In this document: in pieces, positions 8,769 to 17,230 of the stretch
Layout: the number at the start of each line of letters is the position of its first letter
Position numbering within the stretch: position 1 is the stretch's first letter
Assembly: GCA_031178005.1 (NCBI GenBank)
Contig: JAPSJV010000007.1
Coordinates: 61,184 to 125,183 of the forward strand
Direction of reading: 5' to 3'
Length of the DNA: 64,000 nucleotides
DNA from: Pseudarthrobacter sp.
Lineage (GTDB): Bacteria; Actinomycetota; Actinomycetes; Actinomycetales; Micrococcaceae
Program-made: the position numbers and the translations under genes
The notes under the pieces: generated by a model
Seen by the model: the letters and a program-made list of their open reading frames with translations, nothing else
Told to the model about the DNA's origin: nothing
Database searches by the model: none

Positions 8769-9533
8769 ATGACGACATCGAAACCGGAGTCACCCGTGGA
8801 AGCGGAATCGGAACGGCTCGAACCTCTGCCCGACGGCGACTTTCGCCGGGTGCTGTGTGTGGTCGCCCATCCGGATGACATGGAGTACGGCACGTCCGCC
8901 GTTGTTGCCCACTGGACCCGCAACGGCACCGACGTCGCCTATCTGCTGTTGACCAGTGGCAGTGCCGGCATGCAGCGGGCGCCATCAGAGGCTGGACCGC
9001 TGAGGGTCAGGGAACAGCGGGCGGCCTGCGACGCTGTAGGCGTCCGGGGCCTGACGGTCCTGGATTACGACGATGGCGTCCTGGAGCCGACCTTGGAATT
9101 GCGCCGCGACATCGCTCGGGTTATCCGGCGCTTCAGGCCGGACGCTGTCCTCACCATGTCCTGGGAGATTGAGGTTCCTTGGGGGCTCAACCAAGCGGAT
9201 CACCGGGTGGCCGGGCTGGCCACCGTGGATGCCGTGGCCGACGCAGGCAATCGCTGGATTTTTCCGGAAGTGGTTGAGGACGAGGAGCTGCCTCCGTGGG
9301 GAGTCACCTGGCTGTTGGTCTCCGGAACAGCAAAGCCAACCCACGTCGTCGAAGTCACCGGGGAAGACGTTGCCGCCTCCGTCACCTCCCTTGAGTCGCA
9401 CCGGGCTTACCTTGCTGACCTGCCTGACCACCCTGCGCCCGCGGACTTCATTCCGGACATGCTGCACAGTATGGGATCGAAACTCGGCGTGGATGCCGCC
9501 GTCGCCTTGCGTGCCTACCGCTTACGAAGTTGA
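8769..9533 (+). CDS. PIG-L (LmbE-like) family N-acetylglucosamine-type deacetylase
   Basis: A 254-residue zinc-dependent deacetylase of the LmbE/MshB/PIG-L type. The zinc motif AHPDD is at residues 33-37 and the matching distal segment NQADHRVAG is at about 145, supplying the third ligand. The substrate is unknown: mycothiol-biosynthesis MshB, mycothiol-conjugate amidase Mca and sugar deacetylases share this fold, and the family position cannot be fixed by eye. It begins 33 bases after the LCP gene on the same strand, possibly co-transcribed, which would fit a role on cell-wall sugars. Confidence 0.8.
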   Translation: MTTSKPESPVEAESERLEPLPDGDFRRVLCVVAHPDDMEYGTSAVVAHWTRNGTDVAYLLLTSGSAGMQRAPSEAGPLRVREQRAACDAVGVRGLTVLDYDDGVLEPTLELRRDIARVIRRFRPDAVLTMSWEIEVPWGLNQADHRVAGLATVDAVADAGNRWIFPEVVEDEELPPWGVTWLLVSGTAKPTHVVEVTGEDVAASVTSLESHRAYLADLPDHPAPADFIPDMLHSMGSKLGVDAAVALRAYRLRS

Positions 9534-9627
9534 GCAGACACAGGCTGTCAGGAGGAGTATGCAATCACATGATTGCCTTCGTTATCATTCGCTTTCGTGC
9601 CATCGGTCACAGTATCGCCCTGTCGAG

Positions 9628-9646
9628 TTAGGGTAGGCTAAGTACC
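9628..9646 (+). promoter_or_regulatory. DtxR/IdeR-type iron box upstream of heme oxygenase
   Basis: TTAGGGTAGGCTAAGTACC matches the actinobacterial iron-box consensus at 13 of 19 positions, including 13 of the first 14, and lies 45 bases before the heme oxygenase ATG. It overlaps a possible -10 (TAGGCT). It predicts iron-dependent repression of the gene. Confidence 0.55.
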
Positions 9647-9690
9647 TGTCCAAGGGGGCTGGCTGGTGCCGGCCACCGGCGAGGAGCACC

Positions 9691-10359
9691 ATGAGCATTT
9701 CCCTGTCTGACCTGCTGAAGGAATCCACTGCGGCCGCGCACGAGCAATCCGAGTCGTCGCCGTTTGTGGGCGAACTGCTGGACGGCAAGCTGGACGCCGA
9801 AGCCGTCGGCGCCCTCACCGCGCAGCTGTATGTCGTCTACTGGAACATGGAATCCACGGCCCAGGCCCACTACTCCCAGAACCCGCTGCTGGGCGGATTC
9901 CTGGATCCCGCCCTGGAACGCACCGGCGCCCTCGAATCGGACATGGCCTACCACCATGGTGAAGACTGGCAGGGCAAGCTTGACGACGGCGTGATCCCCA
10001 TTGTTCCGGCCACGCGCACCTACTCAGATGCCATCACGAACGGTCACAGCGCCGAATTCCTCCTGGCCAACCATTACGTCCGCCTTCTCGGCGACCTCTC
10101 CGGCGGACAGATTATCCACCGCATGGTCCAGCGCCAGTACGGAATTCCCGACGCCGGATTGAACTTCTACCTGTTCCCTGCGATCGGGAAGATCAAGCCA
10201 TACAAGGACGCCTACAGGCAGCGCCTCGACAAACTGGACCTGGATGAGGCCGGACGCAAGGCTGTGATTGGCCACGCACAGAGGATTTTCGGTTACAACG
10301 GCGCCATCTTCACGGACCTTTACGCCACATTCGGGGACAAGCAGCGGGGCGTGGCCTGA
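9691..10359 (+). CDS. hmuO: Heme oxygenase (biliverdin-producing)
   Basis: A 222-residue heme oxygenase that cleaves heme to biliverdin, CO and ferrous iron, so that heme can be used as an iron source. The proximal heme ligand is the histidine at residue 17 (TAAAHEQSES). The distal helix has the expected LLGDLSGGQIIHRM segment at about residues 130-143. Length matches bacterial HmuO (about 215). GAGGAG at 9679-9684 precedes the ATG. The upstream iron box suggests DtxR/IdeR control, as known for the corynebacterial enzyme. The next gene starts only 3 bases after the stop, so they form an operon. Confidence 0.93.
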   Translation: MSISLSDLLKESTAAAHEQSESSPFVGELLDGKLDAEAVGALTAQLYVVYWNMESTAQAHYSQNPLLGGFLDPALERTGALESDMAYHHGEDWQGKLDDGVIPIVPATRTYSDAITNGHSAEFLLANHYVRLLGDLSGGQIIHRMVQRQYGIPDAGLNFYLFPAIGKIKPYKDAYRQRLDKLDLDEAGRKAVIGHAQRIFGYNGAIFTDLYATFGDKQRGVA

Positions 10360-10362
10360 GCA

Positions 10363-10854
10363 GTGGACGCCTTCCTTGAGCTGCCGTTTGGGCTGGCGTT
10401 TGCCGCGCTCTTCGCGATCGTGATGATCCGCGTGAATGTGACGTACTGGATCGGCCGCGGGGCTGCTGCGGGAGTGGAGCGGACCCGCCTGTCCGGGGCA
10501 CTGCACCGCCCCAAAGCAGTCCGGGCACAGGCACTGATCCAGCGGTGGGGGCCCTACGCCGTCGTACTGTCCTTCCTGACCATCGGCCTGCAGACCGCAG
10601 TTAATCTGGCCGCGGGGGCTGCGAGGATGCCGCTGCGGCGGTATCTTCCGGCAGCCATAGCAGGGTCCATCATCTGGGCGCTGCTGTACGCCACGATCGG
10701 GCTGGCCGCCATCGAAAGCTGGCTGGCCATCGCCGCAGCATCACCCGCCGCAGCCATCGCCATCGGAGTTCTGGTGATCGGCGCGCTTGTGTGGATACTG
10801 TTGGTCCGCCGGCGGCGCCGGACCCTAAAATCCAGCGTAGACAGCCTCGTCTGA
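10363..10854 (+). CDS. VTT/DedA-like small membrane protein
   Basis: A 163-residue integral membrane protein with about four hydrophobic segments (roughly 7-25, 65-88, 95-115 and 125-147). The segment RWGPYAVVLSFLTIGLQTAV followed by GAARMPLRRYLPAAIAGSII resembles the core of the VTT (SNARE-associated, DedA) domain, including the Gly and Arg-rich re-entrant loop, but it is shorter than full DedA proteins. It uses GTG, 3 bases after the heme oxygenase stop, and probably depends on translational coupling. A role in membrane or heme handling is inference from position only. Confidence 0.65.
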   Translation: MDAFLELPFGLAFAALFAIVMIRVNVTYWIGRGAAAGVERTRLSGALHRPKAVRAQALIQRWGPYAVVLSFLTIGLQTAVNLAAGAARMPLRRYLPAAIAGSIIWALLYATIGLAAIESWLAIAAASPAAAIAIGVLVIGALVWILLVRRRRRTLKSSVDSLV

Positions 10855-10859
10855 ATAAA

Positions 10860-11762
10860 TCAGTGCGTGACCAAAGACTGGGTGTTTTCGCCGTCCTCAA
10901 AAATCTGTGATGCAGGCCCGACGATCAGGCTGTCAGGCGCACGGACCAGCTCAGTGTCCCTGTCCTCATAGTCGAACATGTGCAGGACGTGCCGCATGGC
11001 TTCCACCCTCGCCCGCTTTTTGTCGTTGCTCTTGACCACTGTCCAGGGCGCCCATTCGGTGTCTGTCGCCAGGAACATCGATTCCTTGGCCGCGGTGTAG
11101 GAGTCCCATTTATCCAGCGAGGCCAGGTCCATGGGGGAGAGCTTCCACTGCCGGACAGGATCCACCTGCCGGATAGCGAATCGGGTCAGCTGTTCGGTCC
11201 GGGAGACCGAGAACCAGAATTTGACGACGTCGATGCCATCGTTGGTGAGGACCTGTTCGAAGGCCGGGGCCTGGCGGAGGAAATTCTGATACTGGTCGTC
11301 GCTGCAGAATCCCATAACGCGTTCCACTCCGGAGCGGTTGTACCAGGAGCGATCGAACATGGTCATCTCACCGGCTGCCGGCAGGTGCGCCACGTAGCGC
11401 TGGAAGTACCATTGCGACTGTTCACGCTCGCTGGGCTTTTCCAGCGCCACAACATGGGCGCCACGCGGGTTCAGGTGCTCCGTGAAGCGCTTGATGGTTC
11501 CGCCTTTGCCGGCCGCGTCCCGTCCTTCGAAGAGGATGACGAGGCGGCGGCCCGTGGATTTGATCCACTTTTGGAGCTTGAGCAGCTCGATCTGGAGCAG
11601 CCGCTTCTCCATTTCGTACTGGTCCCTGGTCATCCGCTCGGCATACGGGTAGCCCTCGCGCCATGTATCAACGGGCGTGCCGTCCGGAGAGATGAGGACG
11701 GGATCGTCGTCATCGGTGTCGAGCACGGAAAAGCCATGGCGGGAGAGGTCGAGTACGTTCAC
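10860..11762 (-). CDS. ppk2: Polyphosphate kinase 2 (PPK2)
   Basis: A 300-residue single-domain PPK2 that uses polyphosphate to phosphorylate nucleoside diphosphates or AMP. Walker A is GRDAAGKGGT (residues 80-89), the lid and Walker B region includes MFDRSWYNRSGVERVMGF (D137 essential in the family), and WKLSPMDLASLDKWD follows. Length and these motifs fit class I PPK2, but the preferred nucleotide cannot be read by eye. The start is GTG at 11762 without a clear ribosome site. It converges with the VTT gene, leaving 5 bases between stops. Confidence 0.9.
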   Translation of the reverse strand: MNVLDLSRHGFSVLDTDDDDPVLISPDGTPVDTWREGYPYAERMTRDQYEMEKRLLQIELLKLQKWIKSTGRRLVILFEGRDAAGKGGTIKRFTEHLNPRGAHVVALEKPSEREQSQWYFQRYVAHLPAAGEMTMFDRSWYNRSGVERVMGFCSDDQYQNFLRQAPAFEQVLTNDGIDVVKFWFSVSRTEQLTRFAIRQVDPVRQWKLSPMDLASLDKWDSYTAAKESMFLATDTEWAPWTVVKSNDKKRARVEAMRHVLHMFDYEDRDTELVRAPDSLIVGPASQIFEDGENTQSLVTH

Positions 11763-11816
11763 GACGGCGACGTTACGTCCCCGCGGTGAATGGACGGTTA
11801 ACAGGAAGGCAGGCGC

Positions 11817-11868
11817 TTTCGACGGCGGAACCCGCCTTGCGCTGTGAAGGCAGCTCCCGCCGTCGAAA
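11817..11868 (-). terminator. Hairpin terminator of the SDR gene
   Basis: TTTCGACGGCGG (11817-11828) is complementary to CCGCCGTCGAAA (11857-11868), with an inner GCCTT/AAGGC stem, 14 bases past the SDR stop on the minus strand. There is no T tract. It also separates the SDR from PPK2. Confidence 0.6.
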
Positions 11869-11881
11869 CACTAATCGGCCG

Positions 11882-12625
11882 TCAGCGGGAGTTGACCAAG
11901 GCGATGGTCTGTTCGTAGGCGCCGTTCACTTCGGAATACCGCAGGGGTTTCACCCGTTCGACGAGGATTTCCGTGGCATCCGGATTCTCGGCCAGCAGCG
12001 ACATGGTCTCGCTGACGTAGTCCTCAAGCGGAAGGAATGCTTCCACCTGGGACTGGCCCGGCATCAGATCGGTGCGCAGGCCGGGCGGACAAAGCTCAAT
12101 GACCTGGACTCGAGTGCCTGCCAGCTGCAGCCGTATGCTCTCGCTGAACAAATGGATGAAGGCTTTGGAGCCGTTATAGCTGGGCGTGATGCGCAGGGGA
12201 GTATGGGCCAGTCCGGATGAGACGGTGATGATCGTTGCCTGGGGCCGGGACTGCAAGTGTTCGGTAAAGGCCGAAACAAGGCGGAGTGGACCCAGGATGT
12301 TGGTGTTGACGATGCGCTCCGCGGCTTCGATGAACCCCGGCTTGGTGACGTCCTCGGCCACCATGATTCCGGCCATGGCAATCAGGACGTTCAGCTCAGG
12401 GTAGTCGCTGAGCAGTGCGTCGCGCGCGGCAAGGACGGATGCGGGATCGGTGATGTCAATAGCCACGGTGCCTAAACCGTGTACTGCCGCAAGCTGGTCC
12501 AATACCTCGGCACGGCGTCCGCCGATGACCACGGTGTTGCCTGCTTCCTTCAGGTGAAGCGCCAGTGAAAGTCCGATGCCCGAGGTGCCGCCGGGGATAA
12601 AGATCGTGTTTCCTTGCATGTCCAT
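11882..12625 (-). CDS. Short-chain dehydrogenase/reductase, DltE-like
   Basis: A 247-residue classical SDR. The nucleotide-binding motif is slightly unusual, PGGTSGIG at residues 11-18, and the catalytic pair is Y150-x3-K154 (SYNGSK), with a serine at about 136-137. The substrate is unknown. I chose ATG 12625 because AAGGGA lies 8 bases upstream; the longer frame runs into the divergent regulator. The MmyB-like regulator gene starts 130 bases away in the opposite direction, the usual arrangement for a regulator and its target oxidoreductase. Confidence 0.85.
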   Translation of the reverse strand: MDMQGNTIFIPGGTSGIGLSLALHLKEAGNTVVIGGRRAEVLDQLAAVHGLGTVAIDITDPASVLAARDALLSDYPELNVLIAMAGIMVAEDVTKPGFIEAAERIVNTNILGPLRLVSAFTEHLQSRPQATIITVSSGLAHTPLRITPSYNGSKAFIHLFSESIRLQLAGTRVQVIELCPPGLRTDLMPGQSQVEAFLPLEDYVSETMSLLAENPDATEILVERVKPLRYSEVNGAYEQTIALVNSR

Positions 12626-12755
12626 GTGAGTGTTCCCTTCATTGATTGGTTCGACTTCAACGATGCGCGGGATCCGGCATCCGCACGAGAGGACCGCTTG
12701 TCGTAGGACTGCCGGTCCCTCCCTCCGAGCCGGGAACTGTTGGAAGATGGAAGGC

Positions 12756-13595
12756 ATGGACCGCCAACAGCTTGCTGATTTCCTTCGCCGACGCCGGGAA
12801 GGGTTGCGTCCCGAAGACGTTGGGCTGCGTACCGGTGTCCGACGGCGTGTGGCTGGCCTGCGCAGAAGCGAAATCGCGGAGCTGACAGGTATGTCCGCGG
12901 ACTACTACACGCGCCTGGAGCAGGCCCGCGGGCCCCAGCCGTCTGAGCAGATGCTTTCCGCGATGTCCAGGGCAATGCGGCTGAGCGTGGACGAGCGGGA
13001 CCACCTTTACCGGATCAGCGGCCATCACGCACCGGACCGGACACCCCTGGACACGCACGTCGCTCCGGCTCTTCAGCGGGTACTGGACAGGCTGGACGAT
13101 ACACCGGCGCTGGTCCTGTCCAGCCTCGCCGAAACCCTGGTGCAAAACCGCTTGGCTGCTGCCCTGCTGACCGATCATTCCCGTTTCACAGGACTTTCAC
13201 GGTCCGGGATCTACCGCTGGTTCATGGATCCGGCTGAGCGCGCGTTGTACCCGGCAGAAGACCAGCCGCGCCAGTCCCGTGCCCACGCAGCAGGTTTGAG
13301 GTTGGCGTATGGATCCGAAGGTCCCACTTCACGCGCCGGGCGGCTCGTGAAGGCCTTGCTTAAGGAAAGCCCTGAGTTCGCCGAACTGTGGGAGCGGCAT
13401 GAAGTGGCGCGGCGTTTCGCGGACCATAAGACACTGCTGCACCCCGTGGTGGGTGCCATTGAACTGGACTGCCAGGCGTTGATCACCGAGGACCAGTCCC
13501 AGGCACTGCTGGTCCTGACGGCCGCGCCGCGTACGGAAGCTGCGGAAAAGCTGGCTCTGCTCAGTGTCCTCGGCCACGAACAATTCACCGCCTGA
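12756..13595 (+). CDS. XRE-family regulator, MmyB-like ligand domain
   Basis: A 279-residue protein: N-terminal helix-turn-helix (about residues 1-75, with VRRRVAGLRRSEIAELTGMSADYYTRLEQ containing the recognition helix) and a C-terminal MmyB-like PAS-type domain (about 100-275) that binds a small, often lipid-like ligand. GGAAG 9 bases upstream supports ATG 12756 over the ATG at 12747. It is divergent from the SDR and is its likely regulator. No clear palindromic operator is visible in the 130 bases between them. A quinol-monooxygenase-like gene follows 97 bases later. Confidence 0.88.
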   Translation: MDRQQLADFLRRRREGLRPEDVGLRTGVRRRVAGLRRSEIAELTGMSADYYTRLEQARGPQPSEQMLSAMSRAMRLSVDERDHLYRISGHHAPDRTPLDTHVAPALQRVLDRLDDTPALVLSSLAETLVQNRLAAALLTDHSRFTGLSRSGIYRWFMDPAERALYPAEDQPRQSRAHAAGLRLAYGSEGPTSRAGRLVKALLKESPEFAELWERHEVARRFADHKTLLHPVVGAIELDCQALITEDQSQALLVLTAAPRTEAAEKLALLSVLGHEQFTA

Positions 13596-13692
13596 AGAAG
13601 TAATGGCAGACTCGATGGGGCGGCACCCTGCCGGGCCCACCGCCCTGCCCTGCCGCCGCCGTCGTACATCTTGACCTACCAAAGGACCGACA

Positions 13693-14010
13693 TTGATCTT
13701 CATCACCGCCAAGTTCCCCGTCAAGCCTGAGCACGCAGACGCCTGGCCCGAGATCTCCCGGGCATTCACCCAGGCAACCAATGCAGAGGAGGGCTGTGTG
13801 TTCTTTGAATGGTCCCGCTCGCTCGAAGAGCCCAACACGTACGTGCTGATTGAGGCCTTCCGCGACGATGAGGCAGGCGGACTGCACGTCCAGTCCGAAC
13901 ACTTCCAGGAAGCCACCAGGACCCTGCCGGCCTACCTGTCCGAAACGCCAGATGTCATTAACGTGAACGTGGACGGGTGGTCCAAGCTTGGTGAAATGGC
14001 CGTGGAGTAG
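13693..14010 (+). CDS. Antibiotic-biosynthesis monooxygenase (ABM) domain protein, putative quinol monooxygenase
   Basis: A 105-residue single ABM domain (ferredoxin-like fold) with the family pattern MIFITAKFPVKPEH at the N-terminus, EEGCVFFEWSRS in the middle and SEHFQEATR (conserved His on the third helix). Related proteins such as YgiN oxidise quinols or act in small-molecule oxidation without a bound cofactor. The start is TTG 13693 with AAAGGA 9 bases upstream. The neighbouring XRE/SDR pair suggests a shared stress or aromatic-compound response, which is inference only. Confidence 0.8.
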   Translation: MIFITAKFPVKPEHADAWPEISRAFTQATNAEEGCVFFEWSRSLEEPNTYVLIEAFRDDEAGGLHVQSEHFQEATRTLPAYLSETPDVINVNVDGWSKLGEMAVE

Positions 14011-14024
14011 ACAGCGCCTCGGCG

Positions 14025-15455
14025 TTACTTGCTCAGGTTGGCCAGCCGCTCGGGGCTGAGGAGTTCCTGCAGCTGGGCGGACGTCAGCAGGCCGTGTTCG
14101 AGGACCAGCTCCGCCACACCCTTGCCGGTGGCGAGCGCCTCCTGCGCGATTGCCGTAGCCGTGGCGTAGCCCAGATGCGGGTTCAGGGCCGTGACCAGTC
14201 CGATCGACTGTTCCACTGTGAGCCGGAGATGCTCGGTGTTGGCGGTGATGCCGGTGACGCAGCGCGACGTCAGGGTGCGGCATGCCGCTTCCAGATGGCT
14301 GATGCTCTTGTGCAGGCTGTGCACAATAATCGGCTCAAAAGCGTTCAGCTGGAGCTGCCCGGCCTCTGCGGCCATGGTGATGGTCACGTCGTTGCCCACC
14401 ACCTCATACGCCACCTGTGAGACGACCTCGGGGATCACGGGGTTGATCTTGCCTGGCATGATCGAGGAGCCGGACTGCACGGCCGGCAGGTTGATTTCGC
14501 CCAGCCCGGCGCGGGGGCCGGAGGACAGCAGGCGCAGGTCGTTGCAGATCTTGGAGAGCTTTACGGCGACGCGCTTCAGCACACCGGAAAGGTGGACGAA
14601 CGCCCCGACGTCCTGGGTGGCCTCGATGAGGTCGACGGCAGTGACCAAGGGAAGCCCCGTGATCTCAGCCAGGTGCCGGCAGGCTGCCTCGGCGTAGCCG
14701 GGAGGGGCGTTGAGTCCAGTTCCGATGGCGGTGGCGCCCAGGTTGATCTCATGGATGAGCAGGTCCGCTTCGGCCAGGCGCAGCTTGTCTTCGCCGATGG
14801 TGACGGCGTAGGTGCCGAACTCCTGGCCCAGGGTCATGGGCACTGCGTCCTGGAGCTGGGTACGGCCCATTTTGACGACTGTGCGGAACTCGAGGGCCTT
14901 GGCGGCAAACGCGTCCTCAAGTCCGGTGAGGGCATCCAGGAGCTCCCGTGCAGCGAAGATGGTGCCCAGTTTCACTGCTGTGGGGTAGACGTCGTTGGTG
15001 GACTGGCTCAGGTTGACGTGGTCGTTCGGATGCAGCCGGGCGTAGTCGCCTTTTGGGTGGCCCAGGATTTCCAATGCCCGGTTGGCGATGACCTCGTTGG
15101 CGTTCATGTTCGAGGATGTTCCTGCGCCGCCCTGGATGACGTCCACCACAAACTGCCCGGCAAGTTCACCGTTCATCACGTCCTGGCAGGCCTGTTCGAT
15201 CGCGTCGGCGCGTTCGGCATCCAGGAGCCCCAGTTCGCGGTTGGTGCGGGCAGCGGCGAGCTTCACTGCGGCAAGCCCCCGGACCAGGTGCATGTTGGTG
15301 TGCAGCGGCTGTCCCGTGATCGGGAAGTTCTCCACGGCGCGCAGGGTGTGTACACCCCAATAGGCTGCGGCCGGAACGTCCCGGTCGCCGAGCAGGTCGT
15401 GCTCGGAACGGGTGGCCGCAGCGGCGGATCCTGCGGCTGGCGCGTTGAGGGTCAT
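14025..15455 (-). CDS. aspA: Aspartate ammonia-lyase
   Basis: A 476-residue fumarase/aspartase superfamily enzyme that deaminates L-aspartate to fumarate and ammonia. The family signature GSSIMPGKINPV is present, with TSSNMNANEVIANRA and HPNDHVNLSQSTND upstream as the other active-site segments. These favour aspartase over class II fumarase, which shares the fold. I chose ATG 15455 because AAGGAC precedes it; its first codons fall just after the stop of the GntR gene (7-base gap), so the regulator and enzyme are co-transcribed. Confidence 0.9.
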   Translation of the reverse strand: MTLNAPAAGSAAAATRSEHDLLGDRDVPAAAYWGVHTLRAVENFPITGQPLHTNMHLVRGLAAVKLAAARTNRELGLLDAERADAIEQACQDVMNGELAGQFVVDVIQGGAGTSSNMNANEVIANRALEILGHPKGDYARLHPNDHVNLSQSTNDVYPTAVKLGTIFAARELLDALTGLEDAFAAKALEFRTVVKMGRTQLQDAVPMTLGQEFGTYAVTIGEDKLRLAEADLLIHEINLGATAIGTGLNAPPGYAEAACRHLAEITGLPLVTAVDLIEATQDVGAFVHLSGVLKRVAVKLSKICNDLRLLSSGPRAGLGEINLPAVQSGSSIMPGKINPVIPEVVSQVAYEVVGNDVTITMAAEAGQLQLNAFEPIIVHSLHKSISHLEAACRTLTSRCVTGITANTEHLRLTVEQSIGLVTALNPHLGYATATAIAQEALATGKGVAELVLEHGLLTSAQLQELLSPERLANLSK

Positions 15456-15462
15456 GATGTCC

Positions 15463-16203
15463 TTAGGGCTTGATGGTGTTCGGATGATGTGTTGCTGCGG
15501 CGTTGCCGCGGGGGATGACGGTGCCGAGGGCACACTCCACCCCATGCAGGTGGCTGGTCATGGCCTGGGAGGCGTCTTCGGCGGAGCCGCGCTCAATGGC
15601 GTCGAAAATGCGGGCGTGTTCGGCTCCGGAGTCCTTGCGACGGTCTGCAACGAGGTTCAGTGTGTTGGACTGGTTGGCCATGGCCTCGCAAATGTCTGAA
15701 AGGAAGGACTCGAAGACGCCGTTGCCACTGGCCCTGGCTATCGTCACGTGGAATTCGGTGTTCAGCTGGACCCACTGCTGAAGGCTTTCTGCCTCGTCCA
15801 TCTCGCGGAGGATTTCCCGCAAGGCCTCGAGGTCTTCGCTGGTCCGCCGTTCCGCTGCCAGGCCGGCCGCTGGAACTTCCACATGCGGACGGGCTTCCAC
15901 CAATGCGCTGGCTGAATACTTGCCGAGTTTGAGGTCCTGGGCCACTTTGTCCGCAATGACGAAGGTGCCCTTGCCGGTGTGGGTAGCGGTAAGACCCAGT
16001 GCGGTGCAGGAACGCAAGGCCTCTCGGACCATGGTCCGGCTGACACCGAACTGCCGGGCCAGTGTGGCCTCCGAGTCCAGCCTGGTGCCAACCGGAATTT
16101 CGCCCGCCTCGATAGCGCCGCGGAGTGAGGCGAAGACGGCTTCCGCCGCGCCAATGCGAACCACGCGCTCTTGTCTAGCTGTCCAGCTGTCCAACAGGTC
16201 CAT
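15463..16203 (-). CDS. GntR-family regulator, FadR/FCD subfamily
   Basis: A 246-residue protein with an N-terminal winged helix (about 20-90, EATLARQFGVSRTMVREALRSCTALGL) and a C-terminal all-helical FCD ligand domain with the metal/ligand-contacting segments LNTEFHVTIARASGN and EHARIFDAIERGSAEDA. FCD regulators commonly sense carboxylates. It sits directly upstream of aspA in one operon, so it probably controls aspartate catabolism in response to a dicarboxylate or amino acid (inference). ATG 16203 is preferred; an upstream ATG at 16239 is possible and neither has a strong ribosome site. Confidence 0.85.
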   Translation of the reverse strand: MDLLDSWTARQERVVRIGAAEAVFASLRGAIEAGEIPVGTRLDSEATLARQFGVSRTMVREALRSCTALGLTATHTGKGTFVIADKVAQDLKLGKYSASALVEARPHVEVPAAGLAAERRTSEDLEALREILREMDEAESLQQWVQLNTEFHVTIARASGNGVFESFLSDICEAMANQSNTLNLVADRRKDSGAEHARIFDAIERGSAEDASQAMTSHLHGVECALGTVIPRGNAAATHHPNTIKP

Positions 16204-16314
16204 GGGAAGAGCTTGGCATCTGGCGTGCTGGCGTGTCAAAAGCCGATTGCACTATTCGCGTGGCGAGGTGCCCCGGGATGGGCGCCACCGCGCCGGGATG
16301 GCAGACTCGGTGAC

Positions 16315-17226
16315 ATGCGCGAACTTGCAGTCCTGGGGACGGCTTCCCAGGTTCCTACCCGGACACGGAACCACAACGGATACCTCCTGCGGTGGGATGG
16401 CGAGGGCCTGCTCTTTGATCCGGGTGAGGGCACGCAACGGCAGATGATCCATGCCGGCGTTTCCGCCACCCAGATCACCAGAATCTGCCTCACCCACGTG
16501 CACGGCGACCACTGCTACGGGCTGCCGGGCGTCCTGTCGCGCATGGTGCTCGACGGCGTTACGCACCCAGTGCACCTGCACTATCCTGCGTCGGGGGAAG
16601 AGACGGTCCGGGCCCTCGTTTCCGTGGCAACACCGGGCCTTGACCTGCGGTTCCACCCGCACGGGGCGGCCGGGGGGATTGCCGAAGGCCTCGAGGTACA
16701 GCCACTGAGGCACCGCATAGAAACCTATGGCTACCGGCTCACGGAGCCTGACGGCAGGACATTGCTGCCGGAACGGCTCCATGTGGCGGGGATTTCGGGA
16801 CCGGACGTCGGGCGCCTCCAGCAGGCAGGTGTCCTGGGCGGCGTCCGGTTGGAAGACGTCAGTGTTCCCCGTCCTGGCCAGGGCTTTGCCTTTGTCATGG
16901 ACACTGCTGAATGTGATGGTGCAGCTGAACTTGCAGACGGCGTGGACCTGCTGGTTGCCGAGTCCACCTTCAGTGACGACGACTCGGCGCTCGCAGAAGA
17001 GTATCGACACCTCACCGCCGGGCAGGCCGGGAAGCTGGCGGCTGGCGCGGGCGTCGGGACGCTTGTCCTCACCCATTTCTCTTCGAGGTACGGGGACGAC
17101 GTGTCGTTGCTGGAAGCCCAGGCCACTGCGCAGGCGGGTGCTTCGAAAGTGGTGGCGGCCAGTGATTTTGACCGGATCGGGTTTCCCTCACGCCGGAACA
17201 GGTCAACGGCTGCGGGCGTAGGATGA
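16315..17226 (+). CDS. rnz: Ribonuclease Z (tRNA 3'-endonuclease)
   Basis: A 303-residue metallo-beta-lactamase-fold nuclease that cuts tRNA precursors after the discriminator base. The zinc motif LTHVHGDHCYGLPG has HVHGDH at residues 61-66; GYRLTEPDGR, FVMDTAECDG and LVLTHFSSRY supply the remaining RNase Z motifs and ligands. The start at ATG 16315 (MRELAVLGTASQVPTRTRN) matches the family N-terminus; the open frame extends 48 codons further but would overlap the GntR gene. The adjacent downstream gene starts 1-4 bases after the stop. Confidence 0.92.
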   Translation: MRELAVLGTASQVPTRTRNHNGYLLRWDGEGLLFDPGEGTQRQMIHAGVSATQITRICLTHVHGDHCYGLPGVLSRMVLDGVTHPVHLHYPASGEETVRALVSVATPGLDLRFHPHGAAGGIAEGLEVQPLRHRIETYGYRLTEPDGRTLLPERLHVAGISGPDVGRLQQAGVLGGVRLEDVSVPRPGQGFAFVMDTAECDGAAELADGVDLLVAESTFSDDDSALAEEYRHLTAGQAGKLAAGAGVGTLVLTHFSSRYGDDVSLLEAQATAQAGASKVVAASDFDRIGFPSRRNRSTAAGVG

Positions 17227-17230
17227 CGTG

